64,000 nt of DNA from an uncultured bacterium (lineage in GTDB: Bacteria > Bacteroidota > Bacteroidia > Sphingobacteriales > Sphingobacteriaceae), in NCBI GenBank assembly GCA_903828245.1, contig CAIKLP010000009.1:1-64000 (forward strand), given 5' to 3'. Below the pieces are notes generated by a model. That model made no database searches, was not told where the DNA came from, and saw nothing but the letters and a program-made list of their open reading frames with translations. The number at the start of each line of letters is the position of its first letter. Positions within the stretch are counted from its first letter, which is position 1. This document shows, piece after piece, positions 37,417 to 48,338 of the stretch. Position numbers and translations under genes: made by a program.

Positions 37417-37773
37417 CTAAAAAAAGGCGTCTTCGAAATGTTGTAGCTCTTTGAAAACTTGGTCTTCTTTTAAAATGGCGATGATATCGAATCTAACTTC
37501 TCCTTGATGAGAAACAGTAGCTAAATAAGCTCGTGCAGCTCTTTTTAGGTATTTTCGCTTTTCTTTATTCACAAAGTTTTCGGGGTAACCATATTTGGTA
37601 CTTCCCCTTGATTTTACTTCTACAAAAATTAATTGGTTTCCTTTTCTAACAATGAGGTCTATTTCTACATGACTAAATTGAAAGTTTTCTGCTAATAGCT
37701 GATATCCCGACTTAATCAAATAGGCCTTGGCTATTTTTTCCCCTTCTTTTCCAAAATCATTATGTAAGGCCAT
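37417..37773 (-). CDS. YraN-family putative endonuclease (UPF0102)
   Basis: 118 residues, normal length. Restriction-endonuclease-like fold inferred from the family motif EIDLIVRKGNQLIFVEVKSR (the D-ExK nuclease signature), with GEKIAKAYLIKSGYQLLAENF at the N-terminus. Its cellular role is unresolved for the family. Divergent from lipB, with 56 bases between the starts. Confidence 0.92.
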   Translation of the reverse strand: MALHNDFGKEGEKIAKAYLIKSGYQLLAENFQFSHVEIDLIVRKGNQLIFVEVKSRGSTKYGYPENFVNKEKRKYLKRAARAYLATVSHQGEVRFDIIAILKEDQVFKELQHFEDAFF

Positions 37774-37777
37774 GTGG

Positions 37778-37807
37778 TTTGTTCAGTCTATAAAGTTTGT
37801 AACTTTG
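37778..37807 (+). promoter_or_regulatory. Candidate promoter for lipB
   Basis: TTTG (37778-37781) and TAACTTTG (37800-37807), separated by 18 bases, match the Bacteroidota -33/-7 pattern (usual spacer about 19-21). It lies about 23 bases upstream of the lipB ATG. Confidence 0.6.
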
Positions 37808-37829
37808 AGGCTTACCATCAATTGCTTTT

Positions 37830-38558
37830 ATGCAAGATTTAATATCATCTGAAACAAAAAAAATACGGGTCGAATTCCAAGATTGGGGCACGATAGATTA
37901 CCAAGAAGCTTGGGATAAACAAGAAGCTTTGTTTTCAGAAATTGTAAATATTAAATCTGCTAATCGAACCAACAACACCGAAAATAGGACAAAAAATTAT
38001 TTGATTTTTTGTGAACATCCTGCCGTTTATACTTTAGGGAAAAGTGGTAAAATGGAACACTTGCTTTTAGACGAAAAAGGTTTGCTTGATAATCATGCAC
38101 GATTTTATAAAATCAATAGAGGAGGTGACATTACCTATCATGGACCAGGACAATTAGTTGGTTATCCAATATTAAATTTAGATTATTTTTTTACTGATAT
38201 TCATAAATATTTAAGACTCTTAGAAGAGGCCGTAATATTAACTTTAGCAGATTACGGAATTACAGCAGGTAGATCTGAAGGCCAAACTGGGGTATGGTTA
38301 GAGAGTGACAACCCTTTTAAAGCAAGAAAAATTTGTGCCATGGGTGTTCGCTGTAGCCGTTGGGTAACTATGCATGGATTTGCCTTTAATGTAAACACTA
38401 ATTTAGCCGATTTTAAAAATATTATTCCTTGTGGAATCGACGACAAAGCGGTTACATCGATGGAAGCAGAACTAGGCGAAAAAGTAAATATTGAATCTGT
38501 GAAATTAAAACTAATACAACATTTAGCAGAATTGTTTAACATGGAAATTAACAAATAA
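37830..38558 (+). CDS. lipB: Octanoyltransferase
   Basis: 242 residues. LipB moves the octanoyl group from ACP to lipoyl domains. Motifs: RGGDITYHGPGQLVGYPIL, the catalytic Lys in KICAMGVRCSRWVTMHG, and the catalytic Cys in IIPCGI. All conserved residues I can check are present. The TAA stop shares one base with the next ATG (TAATG), so the following serine hydrolase is probably translationally coupled. Confidence 0.97.
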   Translation: MQDLISSETKKIRVEFQDWGTIDYQEAWDKQEALFSEIVNIKSANRTNNTENRTKNYLIFCEHPAVYTLGKSGKMEHLLLDEKGLLDNHARFYKINRGGDITYHGPGQLVGYPILNLDYFFTDIHKYLRLLEEAVILTLADYGITAGRSEGQTGVWLESDNPFKARKICAMGVRCSRWVTMHGFAFNVNTNLADFKNIIPCGIDDKAVTSMEAELGEKVNIESVKLKLIQHLAELFNMEINK

Positions 38559-39688
38559 TGAAGAAGAAAATTATTCAATTTAGTATTGCTTTTTTATTGA
38601 TTTTAAATTTGGCAATTTGGGCAACAGGTACCACTTATATTTACAAAGCGCTTTTGCATCTGCAAGCCAACATAGACGATTTAGCCATTTTTGATTATAA
38701 CCTAGTTCAAAATAATGGGAAAGGCAGCCCTTGGCTAACAACAGCTGATAAAAACAAAAAGCCACTATCCGATTCTTTAAGAAAAACGCTGGAAACAACG
38801 GAAACGGTTGCCTTTTTGGTCATAAAAAACGATTCTATTTGTTATGAAGAATATTGGGATGGGTATACCGATAGTTCCTATTCTAATTCTTTTTCAATGG
38901 CAAAAAGTATCATCAGTATTTTAGTTGGGGTTGCCATTGATGAAGGAAAAATTTCGAGTGTGAAAGATCCGGTTGGTAAATATATTCCCGAATATGCAAC
39001 TGGCGAATTAGCAAAAATAACTATCGAAGATTTATTAAGAATGGCTTCCGGTTTAAACTTTCATGAATCTTATGCAACACCTATCAACCAAACAACAGAT
39101 GCTTATTATGGAAATAATTTAAGAAAATTAATGTATTCGTTAAAGGCCGAAAAGCCTGCAGGTATTGAGTTTAAATACAAGAGTGGCGATACGCAATTGT
39201 TAGGCTTAGTGTTGAGCGCCGCTACTGGTAAATCAAATTCGGCTTATGCATCAGAAAAATTATGGTCAAAAATTGGCGCGGAGCACGATGCAAAATGGAG
39301 TGTTGATCATGCAGGTGGTGATGAAAAAGCTTTCTGTTGTTTTTACAGTAATGCCCGAGATTTTGCAAGGATTGGAAAATTATATTTACAAAAAGGGCGT
39401 TGGGAAGGAGCACAAATTGTGGATAGCAATTGGGTCAATCAATCTATTTCGTCAAATGGATTAAATGACGAAAATGGCAACAAAACCGATTACTATGGCT
39501 ACCAATGGTGGGTATTGAAAAATGTGAATTTCCCAGCCTATTATTGTAGGGGTATTTTAGGCCAATACATCGTAGTGATTCCGAGTAAAAACACCATCAT
39601 TGTGCGTTTGGGCAAAAAAAGGGGGACTCAAAAGCTGAATAATCACCCTTTAGAAGTTATTCAATATATAAATGAACTCGCTTTATAG
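38558..39688 (+). CDS. Serine hydrolase (class C beta-lactamase-like)
   Basis: 376 residues with an N-terminal membrane or signal helix (residues 5-25). Beta-lactamase fold of the class C/esterase type: SxxK in FSMAKSIIS, the second motif as YKSGD (Y-x-S rather than Y-x-N), and the third region near YYCRGILGQYIVV. It probably acts as a periplasmic esterase or peptidase rather than as a true beta-lactamase (inference). Overlaps the lipB stop by one base. Confidence 0.87.
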   Translation: MKKKIIQFSIAFLLILNLAIWATGTTYIYKALLHLQANIDDLAIFDYNLVQNNGKGSPWLTTADKNKKPLSDSLRKTLETTETVAFLVIKNDSICYEEYWDGYTDSSYSNSFSMAKSIISILVGVAIDEGKISSVKDPVGKYIPEYATGELAKITIEDLLRMASGLNFHESYATPINQTTDAYYGNNLRKLMYSLKAEKPAGIEFKYKSGDTQLLGLVLSAATGKSNSAYASEKLWSKIGAEHDAKWSVDHAGGDEKAFCCFYSNARDFARIGKLYLQKGRWEGAQIVDSNWVNQSISSNGLNDENGNKTDYYGYQWWVLKNVNFPAYYCRGILGQYIVVIPSKNTIIVRLGKKRGTQKLNNHPLEVIQYINELAL

Positions 39689-39727
39689 CCTTATTTAGCC
39701 GATTTCTTGAATAGAAATAAATATTAT

Positions 39728-39735
39728 TAGCTTTG
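39728..39735 (+). promoter_or_regulatory. Candidate -7 promoter box for the lipoprotein gene
   Basis: TAGCTTTG fits TAnnTTTG. Transcription would start near 39742, which favours the ATG at 39769 over the one at 39745. Confidence 0.5.
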
Positions 39736-39768
39736 TGCTTATAAATGAGTTATAAAAAATTATACAAA

Positions 39769-40329
39769 ATGAAAAAAACTTTACTCCATAGCATCATTGC
39801 TGGAACGATCTTATTAGGAGCTACTTTTTTAGTTTCTTGCGGAGACTTAGGTGTTACAGTAACCATCCCTTATTCTCAAGAAGTGAGATTTGAATTTGAC
39901 CAAGTAGATAGTACTGGTGCCTTAGATACTTCAGGTGTGATTACATCGAATCTTAATTCTATTTTAACTGCGAACAATGCAGATAGAGATAACTTAGAAT
40001 CAATAACTTTAACAGAATTGAAATTAACCATGGTAGATTCTGCAGGAAATACTTTCCAAGGTGGGAACTTTAATGCAATTAATAACATGACAGCTGCCAT
40101 TGCAAAAGACACTGTTGGTGCAATGTTTCAAAACATTGCTAGTTTAAATCCAGTGCCGCAAAACACCCCATCAATTAACTTGGTAGTAGATACTACAGTA
40201 GTGAACATTGTGCCTTACCTTGCTAACGAAAAATTCAAAGTAAGATTGACTGGTGGCGTAAATACAGGCATCAATACTAAAACATATGTTAAAGCAAAAA
40301 TTAGTTTTAACGTTAGAGTAGTTTTATAA
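39769..40329 (+). CDS. Lipoprotein of unknown function
   Basis: 186 residues from the ATG at 39769; an upstream ATG at 39745 would lengthen the N-terminus by eight residues. Lipoprotein signal ending FLVSCGD. The mature part is beta-rich with repeated short VDST-type segments and no cofactor motif; I do not recognise a family. Single gene, ended by the bidirectional terminator shared with groEL. Confidence 0.75.
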   Translation: MKKTLLHSIIAGTILLGATFLVSCGDLGVTVTIPYSQEVRFEFDQVDSTGALDTSGVITSNLNSILTANNADRDNLESITLTELKLTMVDSAGNTFQGGNFNAINNMTAAIAKDTVGAMFQNIASLNPVPQNTPSINLVVDTTVVNIVPYLANEKFKVRLTGGVNTGINTKTYVKAKISFNVRVVL

Positions 40330-40350
40330 TTTTAAACAACTATTCGAAAC

Positions 40351-40386
40351 AAAAAAAGTCCTCATCTTTCGATGAGGACTTTTTTT
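40351..40386. terminator. Bidirectional intrinsic terminator between the lipoprotein gene and groEL
   Basis: AAAAAAAGTCCTCATC and GATGAGGACTTTTTT pair around a TTTC loop; the A-tract and T-tract allow termination from both sides. Confidence 0.9.
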
Positions 40387-40410
40387 ATGCTTTCATTATT
40401 GGCAATTGGC

Positions 40411-42066
<1,656 letters not shown>

Positions 42067-42079
42067 TTATATCGTTTAA

Positions 42080-42355
42080 TTAAATAATTGCGTAAATATC
42101 AGACTCGCGCATGATTAAATATTCTTTTCCTTCGTAAGTAATTTCTGTACCAGCATACTTTCCGTATAAAACTTCGTCGCCCACTTTAACCGTTATAGGC
42201 TCTTCTTTTTTACCATCGCCTACAGCCACAACTGTACCTCTTTGAGGTTTTTCTTTTGCAGTATCTGGAATAAAAATTCCTGAAGCTGTTTTTTCTTCTG
42301 CAGGTGCAGGTAATATTACCACTCTATCTGCAATTGGTTTAATACTAATTCCCAT
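42080..42355 (-). CDS. groES: Co-chaperonin GroES
   Basis: 91 residues. GroES caps the GroEL chamber. [23 protein letters not shown] includes the mobile loop, and the remainder [15 protein letters not shown] is standard. First gene of the groES-groEL operon. No CIRCE element (TTAGCACTC inverted repeat) was seen upstream; a short CACA-AGC-TGTG quasi-palindrome lies at 42397-42407. Confidence 0.98.
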   Translation of the reverse strand: MGISIKPIADRVVILPAPAEEKTASGIFIPDTAKEKPQRGTVVAVGDGKKEEPITVKVGDEVLYGKYAGTEITYEGKEYLIMRESDIYAII

Positions 42356-42513
42356 ATTTTTTATAATTAAAAGTTTAACAATTTACCCCTATCTATCACA
42401 AGCTGTGCCAAGTCTATTTTTGTTTGAAATATTGGCAAAAAGCGACAAATTTTCATTTTCAAAAGCCTTTATTTTCGTTTTTAGGGCTATAAGTGTGACA
42501 GCATGGCACCAAT

Positions 42514-42544
42514 AAAAAAACCCCCGCATGTTGCGAGGGTTTTT
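42514..42544 (-). terminator. Intrinsic terminator after secG
   Basis: On the minus strand CCCTCGCA and TGCGGGGG form an eight-base stem (one T-G pair) around ACA, followed by seven T residues. It begins 19 bases after the secG stop. Confidence 0.85.
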
Positions 42545-42562
42545 AAAAATATTTTTGTTGAA

Positions 42563-42919
42563 TTACTTCGTAGTGTCTGCCGCTGCAGGTGCTGCCGAAG
42601 TTGAATTTGCAGGCATATTTGTAGGCGCTTGTGGTGCAGTTGATGCATTATCAATTTGCTCTTGTACTGCAGATTGCTCAGTAGCACCTTCTTCTGCGCT
42701 TGGTTTTACCATATTGATGACTAAACAAACCACCAATAATGCAATGGCAAGTGTCCAAGTAGCCTTTTCAAGAAAATCGGTTGTTTTTTTAACCCCCATT
42801 ACTTGATTAGATGATGAAAAGCTAGAGGATAATCCACCGCCTTTAGGGTTTTGAACCAAAACCACTAAAATTAATAAAACACTGATAATTAGGGCAATTA
42901 CTATTAAAAAAGTATACAT
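42563..42919 (-). CDS. secG: Preprotein translocase subunit SecG
   Basis: 118 residues. Two membrane helices (about 3-25 and 53-72) joined by the conserved LVQNPKGGGLSSSF-type loop, then a hydrophilic Ala/Pro/Ser-rich tail, as usual in Bacteroidota. Part of the SecYEG channel. Last gene of the miaB-to-secG block, followed by a terminator. Confidence 0.94.
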   Translation of the reverse strand: MYTFLIVIALIISVLLILVVLVQNPKGGGLSSSFSSSNQVMGVKKTTDFLEKATWTLAIALLVVCLVINMVKPSAEEGATEQSAVQEQIDNASTAPQAPTNMPANSTSAAPAAADTTK

Positions 42920-42930
42920 TTTATGCTATT

Positions 42931-43869
42931 TTATTTGTTAATCTCTGATTTAATTTCTTCTATAAGGGAAGCAAAGTAAGCCTTTTTTTCGGGATATTTC
43001 AAACTTAATTTTACATAGGCTTCTATTCCTTTGTTAAAAAGTTTCTGTTTTACATATATTGAAGCTAAAGTTTCGCTTACGGGTATTTGCGTGTCGATGG
43101 CGCTTTTTCTAGCTTTGTTCTCCAAGTTCACCACCTTTTCATCTTTATTTACCTTGATTACTTTTGGATGCTCCGAGTGAATAAAGCTTTCGATTAAGGC
43201 TACTTGTTTTTGATTACCCACAATTGGTTTTTTTGCTAAAGCGGCGTCGCTTGCAAAATATCCCTCACTAAATACATTGCCTAAAATTAATTCCCCAATT
43301 TCATCTTGAATGAGCGATTTAATTTCTTCTGAGGTATCTAGTCGAATGTTTGTTTTAGTTACTGGATTTTGAACTACTATTACTGGAGGTGTTTTACCAG
43401 ATTTTTTTTGAAGCCATTGTGTAAATGAAAATACACCTTCTTCGGGTGGTGTTATTTCGGATGGTTCGGTTTGCGGTTCGGCATTTACCGGCTCCGAAAT
43501 ATTTTCTGCAAGCGCAATGCTATTTTCCTGCGCTATATCTGCGAAGGCTTCGCTTTGCAACGCTACTGCGGCTTCAAATTCAGCTTCGATAACCGGTGCT
43601 TGCTCAACTACAGCAGGAATAGACCTTACAGCAGCATTGTGTTGATGAATTAAATAATATAATACTTTTCTATTAGCGGCATACGCTGCAGTTTGTCGAA
43701 GTGTTGTATCAAACATAATTTCATTGGTGTTGTGTTGCGCTTTAGCATTCAACAAATGAAAAGTTTGACAATAAGGATATTTTGTTATTAAGTCTTGCAA
43801 AATAGGCAAGGCCGATTGATCCATTTGTTCTGGATGGTCTATATAAGAAATTATTTTTTCGGATTCCAT
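42931..43869 (-). CDS. Conserved protein of unknown function with C-terminal TPR-like repeat
   Basis: 312 residues. The N-terminus (DHPEQMDQSALPILQDLITKYPYCQTFHLLNAKA) and the C-terminus (SETLASIYVKQKLFNKGIEAYVKLSLKYP) look like tetratricopeptide helices. The middle is Glu/Pro-rich and probably disordered. No signal peptide, so cytosolic. The gene is regularly found with lptE and secG in Bacteroidota; a role in envelope biogenesis is only inference from context. Confidence 0.8.
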   Translation of the reverse strand: MESEKIISYIDHPEQMDQSALPILQDLITKYPYCQTFHLLNAKAQHNTNEIMFDTTLRQTAAYAANRKVLYYLIHQHNAAVRSIPAVVEQAPVIEAEFEAAVALQSEAFADIAQENSIALAENISEPVNAEPQTEPSEITPPEEGVFSFTQWLQKKSGKTPPVIVVQNPVTKTNIRLDTSEEIKSLIQDEIGELILGNVFSEGYFASDAALAKKPIVGNQKQVALIESFIHSEHPKVIKVNKDEKVVNLENKARKSAIDTQIPVSETLASIYVKQKLFNKGIEAYVKLSLKYPEKKAYFASLIEEIKSEINK

Positions 43870-43870
43870 A

Positions 43871-44371
43871 TTACCAGTTTACAAATGCTTTGTTAAAAAT
43901 ATCATCTATTAATTGCGTAGTTATAATTTTGATGAGTTCACCTTCTACATCGGGTAGGTTTTTAGTGCCTGGAAAATCGGCATACCTGGTAAAAGTATAT
44001 TCAAAACTTTTTGCGTCTTCTTTTTTATTCGTATATTTTACTTTAACAGATATACTTAATCTATTTTGAGAAGTTACATTATTGCCTTGTACAGTCATTG
44101 GCCTTACGCTATAATCTATAATTTTGCCGTCGAACTCAATATCAGCCGTGCTTCTAGTTAATTGTAAATTGGTTTGGGTAACAATTCTGTCTTTTAATGA
44201 TTCTGTGATTGTTTGGCTTAATGTTGGAACAACTAAATTCGCATTGTTTTGAAATAAGTATACGGCTACTGTTTTTGTTTCGGGCGATATAGATGCGCCA
44301 GTAAAAGAATAAATTCCGCAAGCACTCATCATCAATAGCAAAATCGACATGCTTAATAATTTAAACTTCAT
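43871..44371 (-). CDS. lptE: LptE-like LPS assembly lipoprotein
   Basis: 166 residues from the ATG at 44371, which gives a typical lipoprotein signal (MKFKLLSMSILLLMMSAC); an upstream ATG at 44410 would put 13 hydrophilic residues in front. The mature part follows the Bacteroidota LptE-type pattern: SPETKTVAVYLFQNNANLVVPTLSQTITESLKDRIVTQTNL. LptE plugs LptD and helps insert LPS into the outer membrane. It lies between the sigma-54 activator and the TPR-like gene. Confidence 0.87.
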   Translation of the reverse strand: MKFKLLSMSILLLMMSACGIYSFTGASISPETKTVAVYLFQNNANLVVPTLSQTITESLKDRIVTQTNLQLTRSTADIEFDGKIIDYSVRPMTVQGNNVTSQNRLSISVKVKYTNKKEDAKSFEYTFTRYADFPGTKNLPDVEGELIKIITTQLIDDIFNKAFVNW

Positions 44372-44414
44372 GATAAAGCTGTTGTTGAATTTAGTTTTTT
44401 GTTGCTGCATGTGC

Positions 44415-45695
44415 TTAAAGATTGATGTCGTATTCTTTAATTTTTCTGTACAATGTTCGTTCCGATATGCCTAATTCTTGTGCGGCCAATTTTCGTTTTC
44501 CTTTGTGTTTCTTTAATGCTTTTTTAATATAGTCTATCTCTTTATCCTCTAAAGATAAAGTTTCTTCCACCTCTTCTATGGGTGCGTCTAATTTATAAGG
44601 ATTGCTATGAAAATTATTTGGCTGAAACGAGCTATTTGATTGACTTGTAGGGTTTACTTGCATAGGCATTTGAAAACCTGTGTACTCCAAATTTGTTGGA
44701 TTTATTTCTTGCACTAGTTTGTTGATAATATTAGTATTGTCTGCGATAAACTCATTGGCTGCGCCAGAATTTTGCAATAAATCCAAGACCACTTTTTTTA
44801 AATCGGTGAGGTCTTTTTTCATATCAAACAACACTTTATATAAAATATCTCTTTCCGAAAAATCATTATCGGCATGCTGTCCTAATTTTGCAGGCAAACC
44901 ACTCATAGGTTGTTCAAATGGTAAATATTTGATCAGTTCTTGGGCATCCATTTCTTGTTGCCCATTTTGCAATACAGAAATTTGTTCCGCCACATTTTTT
45001 AATTGCCTGATATTTCCTGGCCAAGTATAATGCGCTAGAATAGCTCTCGCTTCTTCGTTTAGCTGAATATTTGGGCTTCTGTATTTTACCGAAAAGTCGG
45101 AAATAAATTTTCTGAATAATAAATAAACGTCTTCTTTACGTTCTCTTAGTGATGGCACTTTTAAAGGAACTGTATTTAATCGGTAGTATAAATCTTCTCT
45201 AAATTTCCCGCGTTGTACTGCTTCGTAAACATTTACATTGGTTGCTGCAACAATTCTCACATTTGTTTTTTGCACTTTCGATGAACCCACTCGTAAATAT
45301 TCGCCGGTTTCTAAAACGCGCAACAGCCGTGCTTGAGTACCAATGGGTAACTCTGCCACCTCATCTAAAAATATAGTGCCGCCGCTTACTACTTCGAAGT
45401 AACCTTTTCTGGCTTCGTGCGCCCCTGTAAATGAACCTTTTTCGTGACCAAAAAGCTCCGAATCTATTGTACCTTCTGGTATTGCGCCGCAGTTAACTGC
45501 AATAAATGGACCGTGTTTACGTGCACTTAATTGATGAATAATTTGCGAAAACACTTCTTTACCACTACCACTTTCTCCGGTAATTAAAACAGAAATATCG
45601 GTAGGCGCTACTTGTGTTGCAATGTCTATGGCTCTATTCAATAATGGCGAATTGCCAATTATTCCAAATCTATTTTTAATAACTTGTAATTCCAT
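44415..45695 (-). CDS. Sigma-54-dependent transcriptional activator
   Basis: 426 residues: an AAA+ domain from residue 5, no N-terminal receiver or sensor domain. Walker A is GESGSGKEVFSQ, the sigma-54 contact loop is GSFTGA (Ser for the usual first Ala), and Walker B is GGTIFLDEVAELP; an Arg finger region follows. The C-terminus is a Fis-type HTH (KRKLAAQELGISERTLYRKIKEYDINL). The lack of a receiver means control is by another means. It lies between miaB and lptE, a conserved Bacteroidota arrangement, possibly linked to envelope gene control. Confidence 0.93.
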   Translation of the reverse strand: MELQVIKNRFGIIGNSPLLNRAIDIATQVAPTDISVLITGESGSGKEVFSQIIHQLSARKHGPFIAVNCGAIPEGTIDSELFGHEKGSFTGAHEARKGYFEVVSGGTIFLDEVAELPIGTQARLLRVLETGEYLRVGSSKVQKTNVRIVAATNVNVYEAVQRGKFREDLYYRLNTVPLKVPSLRERKEDVYLLFRKFISDFSVKYRSPNIQLNEEARAILAHYTWPGNIRQLKNVAEQISVLQNGQQEMDAQELIKYLPFEQPMSGLPAKLGQHADNDFSERDILYKVLFDMKKDLTDLKKVVLDLLQNSGAANEFIADNTNIINKLVQEINPTNLEYTGFQMPMQVNPTSQSNSSFQPNNFHSNPYKLDAPIEEVEETLSLEDKEIDYIKKALKKHKGKRKLAAQELGISERTLYRKIKEYDINL

Positions 45696-45698
45696 TTA

Positions 45699-47165
45699 TT
45701 AAATTTTTACAATTTTACCAATCAGCGTAGCTGATGTGCAACTTTCAATTAGTACTTGAACGTAATCCCCTTTTTTATATGAATCTACTATTGGAAAAAC
45801 GACTACTGCATTTTGATCATTCTTACCGGCAAAATCATTTGCTGATTTTTTAGAAAACCCTTCGATTAATACTTCATGCGTTTGGCCTACAAATTCTTTT
45901 AATTTTTCTAAACTATGGCCTCTTTGTAAGGCTATCACTTGATCTAGTCTTGCAGCTTTTGTAGCATCATCAACATCATCCTTCATTTTCTTTGCTGCAG
46001 GCGTACCAGGCCTTTCAGAATAAGAGAATTGATAAGCGTAATTAAATTTCACAAGCGCCATCATGCTTAAAGTATCTTTAAATTCCGCTTCTATTTCGCC
46101 ACAAAAACCAGTAATAATATCGGTTGAAATTGCGCATCCAGGAATAATTCTTCTAATGGCATCAATTCTATTTAAATACCACTCTCTAGAATAATTTCTA
46201 TTCATGCGATCTAAAACCGTTGTGCTTCCAGATTGAACAGGTAAATGAATTGAATTACAAATATTAGCATGATCGGCAATGGTTTGTAATACTTCGTCGG
46301 TAATATCTTTTGGATGTGAGGTAGAAAATCGAACACGCATGAATGGATTTACCTTTGCAACAAGCGCTAATAATGCAGCAAAATTGGTAAGCTCTTGCGT
46401 GGTTTCATCTAACCATTTATAAGAATCTACATTTTGTCCTAATAAAATTACTTCGCGATAACCATTCGAAAACAAATCAACTACTTCTTTAATAATCGAA
46501 TTCACATTTCTACTTCGCTCTCTACCCCTTGTAAATGGGACCACACAGAAGGAACACATATTGTCACAACCACGCATAATAGAAACGTAAGCATTTACAC
46601 CATTGGTATTTAATCTAAGTGGAGTAATATCTGCGTAGGTTTCTTCTCTAGATAATAATACATTGATCGCCTTTTGGCCATCATCTGCTTGAGATAATAA
46701 TAATGGTAAATCTCTATATGCATCTGGACCAATTACTAAATCAACTAATTTTTCTTCTTCAATAAATTTTGCTTTGAGTCTTTCTGCCATGCAACCTAAT
46801 ACACCAACAATGGTGCTTGGCTTGGCAATTTTTTGTGCCCTAAAGTCGGTTAGTCTTTTACGAATTCTTTGCTCGGCATTTTCGCGAATAGAACAGGTAT
46901 TGATAAAAACAACATCGGCTTCTTTATAATCTGAAGTTGTTTGAAATCCCATTTCTAACATGATTGATGCAACCACTTCCGAATCGGCAAAGTTCATGGC
47001 ACAGCCATAACTTTCAATATAGAAGTATCCTTTATGGCCAACTTGTTGATTATCAGATAGTTTACTATTTTCTGATGGGGTATAAAAAGGGTCATAAACA
47101 TTGTTATTGTTTGAATCAGAACTTACTAACTCGTTGTTTTTCAATGTTTTATCTAATTCGTTCAT
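45699..47165 (-). CDS. miaB: tRNA-2-methylthio-N6-dimethylallyladenosine synthase
   Basis: 488 residues. Radical-SAM methylthiotransferase that modifies A37 of tRNAs. The N-terminal MTTase domain holds [22 protein letters not shown] and GCMAERL; the radical-SAM cluster motif is CDNMCSFC in [19 protein letters not shown]; a TRAM domain follows at the C-terminus. The start lies only 17 bases from the candidate left end of the integrated element, so its original upstream region has been displaced. Confidence 0.97.
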   Translation of the reverse strand: MNELDKTLKNNELVSSDSNNNNVYDPFYTPSENSKLSDNQQVGHKGYFYIESYGCAMNFADSEVVASIMLEMGFQTTSDYKEADVVFINTCSIRENAEQRIRKRLTDFRAQKIAKPSTIVGVLGCMAERLKAKFIEEEKLVDLVIGPDAYRDLPLLLSQADDGQKAINVLLSREETYADITPLRLNTNGVNAYVSIMRGCDNMCSFCVVPFTRGRERSRNVNSIIKEVVDLFSNGYREVILLGQNVDSYKWLDETTQELTNFAALLALVAKVNPFMRVRFSTSHPKDITDEVLQTIADHANICNSIHLPVQSGSTTVLDRMNRNYSREWYLNRIDAIRRIIPGCAISTDIITGFCGEIEAEFKDTLSMMALVKFNYAYQFSYSERPGTPAAKKMKDDVDDATKAARLDQVIALQRGHSLEKLKEFVGQTHEVLIEGFSKKSANDFAGKNDQNAVVVFPIVDSYKKGDYVQVLIESCTSATLIGKIVKI

Positions 47166-47181
47166 TTTGGCTTGTTATAAA

Positions 47182-47194
47182 TATTATTTTATAA
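47182..47194 (+). repeat. Candidate left attachment site (direct repeat copy 1)
   Basis: TATTATTTTATAA, identical to the copy at 56008-56020 and in the same orientation. It lies 17 bases upstream of the miaB start. Confidence 0.35.
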
Positions 47195-47388
47195 TTCTAC
47201 TTTTTACATTTTATACCCAAATAATGGGTACAAAATATTCGTACGAAATTACAACCTTTTAATGAATCTGACAATTTGTCCCACTTTATCTAAAGAGGCT
47301 GATGAAAATTATTGGATTGAGTGATTATTTGTACAAATTCTAGCATATACAATCTATCAAATTGTGGGAATATATATGTATTTACAGG

Positions 47389-47583
47389 TTACTCTGTAAT
47401 TAACCTCTCCTTATGTTTATTTTCCCATTCAATCAAATCATCTATTCTAATATACTTTGAATGTGATGATATTTCAATGATGGGTAAACCATGGTTTTTT
47501 CTCCAATTTTCAATTGTAGCCCTATCCACTCCAAAAATGTTTTCAAGTTCTTGTTTACTTATTCTTTTATCAATGTTTAACAT
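47389..47583 (-). CDS. Excisionase-like helix-turn-helix protein
   Basis: 64 residues. The whole protein is one winged-HTH-like domain of the MerR/Xis or DNA-packaging type (KQELENIFGVDRATIENWRKNHGLP, then YIRIDDLIEWENKH). Such small proteins commonly direct integrase to excision or control element genes. Last of three genes read leftwards from 48338, 19 bases after the preceding stop. Function as excisionase is inference. Confidence 0.65.
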   Translation of the reverse strand: MLNIDKRISKQELENIFGVDRATIENWRKNHGLPIIEISSHSKYIRIDDLIEWENKHKERLITE

Positions 47584-47602
47584 AGTTTGTAGATTTTATA
47601 TA

Positions 47603-47893
47603 TTAATTGTGTTTTCGCCTTTGTTTCTTAATAGTGTGTAGAATATCAGTTAATGATACACTATCTGATTTTACTTGCTTTGTTTCAATTTGTGTATCAG
47701 ATACAGGATGATACATTGAATATGTTTTCATTTGTTTTACAACATTATTTAGATTTCCGTGCAATTCACCCAGTTTTTCAAGGAAATCAGATAATGTGTC
47801 AGGGTCAATTGTATCCCATTTTTGAATGATTGTATGTAATATCTTTTTATATAACAACAAATCAGTTTTACTTAAAAATTGTTCTAATCCCAT
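47603..47893 (-). CDS. Small protein of unknown function
   Basis: 96 residues, predicted mostly helical (residues 1-60, FLSKTDLLLYKKILHTIIQKW and LSDFLEKLGELHGNL), with a basic C-terminus ending KKQRRKHN. No family recognised; the size, charge and place between the HUH protein and the HTH protein would fit an accessory DNA-binding or mobilisation protein, but this is guesswork. Four bases after the HUH gene, so the two are probably co-translated. Confidence 0.55.
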   Translation of the reverse strand: MGLEQFLSKTDLLLYKKILHTIIQKWDTIDPDTLSDFLEKLGELHGNLNNVVKQMKTYSMYHPVSDTQIETKQVKSDSVSLTDILHTIKKQRRKHN

Positions 47894-47897
47894 ATTC

Positions 47898-48338
47898 TTA
47901 ATTTTGAATTATATCCCATACTATATCTGATTTTGTAAGGGTATTGATATTGAAATGTTTTGTGATGTACATACCAGCATTATAATTGTTTTTAATATCC
48001 TCAATATGTACTAAATCAGCTTTATTGCACTTTTTATAGTTATTCAAACCTTTTAATAGTATTTCTTTATCCTTACCATCTATAAGTATATGTAAATGGT
48101 AGTTATTATAATCAACAGAATCTCGTTCTCCAACATAAACAACTCTATTAAATGATTCTAAACTTTTGATAACTTTCTTAGCTGTATTCCTTACTACTGT
48201 GCTATTTGTTTTATAATTCTTTCTAATTGTAACCATATATTCCCAATTCATTCTTCCTATCCAATCTCCATAATCTTTAGAATTGTTTCTCTTATAGGAT
48301 TCAGCTTTGTTCTCATTTTTTGTTTCTTTTAAGTTCAT
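47898..48338 (-). CDS. Miniature HUH-type protein (Rep/relaxase-like)
   Basis: 146 residues. Three motifs of rolling-circle HUH endonucleases appear in order: motif I as EYMVTIRK (residues 33-40), the HUH motif as YHLHILID (His81 and His83) and a YxxK motif as GMYITKHF (Tyr124, Lys127). The single tyrosine would nick DNA and form a covalent link. It is shorter than most Rep or relaxase proteins and has no helicase part. It is the first gene of a leftward operon facing the ParB-domain gene across a 198-base region holding a hairpin that could be its target. Assignment is by motif only. Confidence 0.6.
   Translation of the reverse strand: MNLKETKNENKAESYKRNNSKDYGDWIGRMNWEYMVTIRKNYKTNSTVVRNTAKKVIKSLESFNRVVYVGERDSVDYNNYHLHILIDGKDKEILLKGLNNYKKCNKADLVHIEDIKNNYNAGMYITKHFNINTLTKSDIVWDIIQN

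Noticed and set aside
42390-42410. Sigma-54-type promoter (TGGCAC...) ahead of groES
   Set aside because: TGGCAC is present on the minus strand but the GC of the -12 element is missing at the right spacing, so the match is only partial. No CIRCE element was found either.
47214-47247. TACCC/GGGTA hairpin and TTCGTACGAA palindrome upstream of miaB as att site or terminator
   Set aside because: They occur once only and have no counterpart at the right end of the element; possibly an operator, but nothing supports a specific role.
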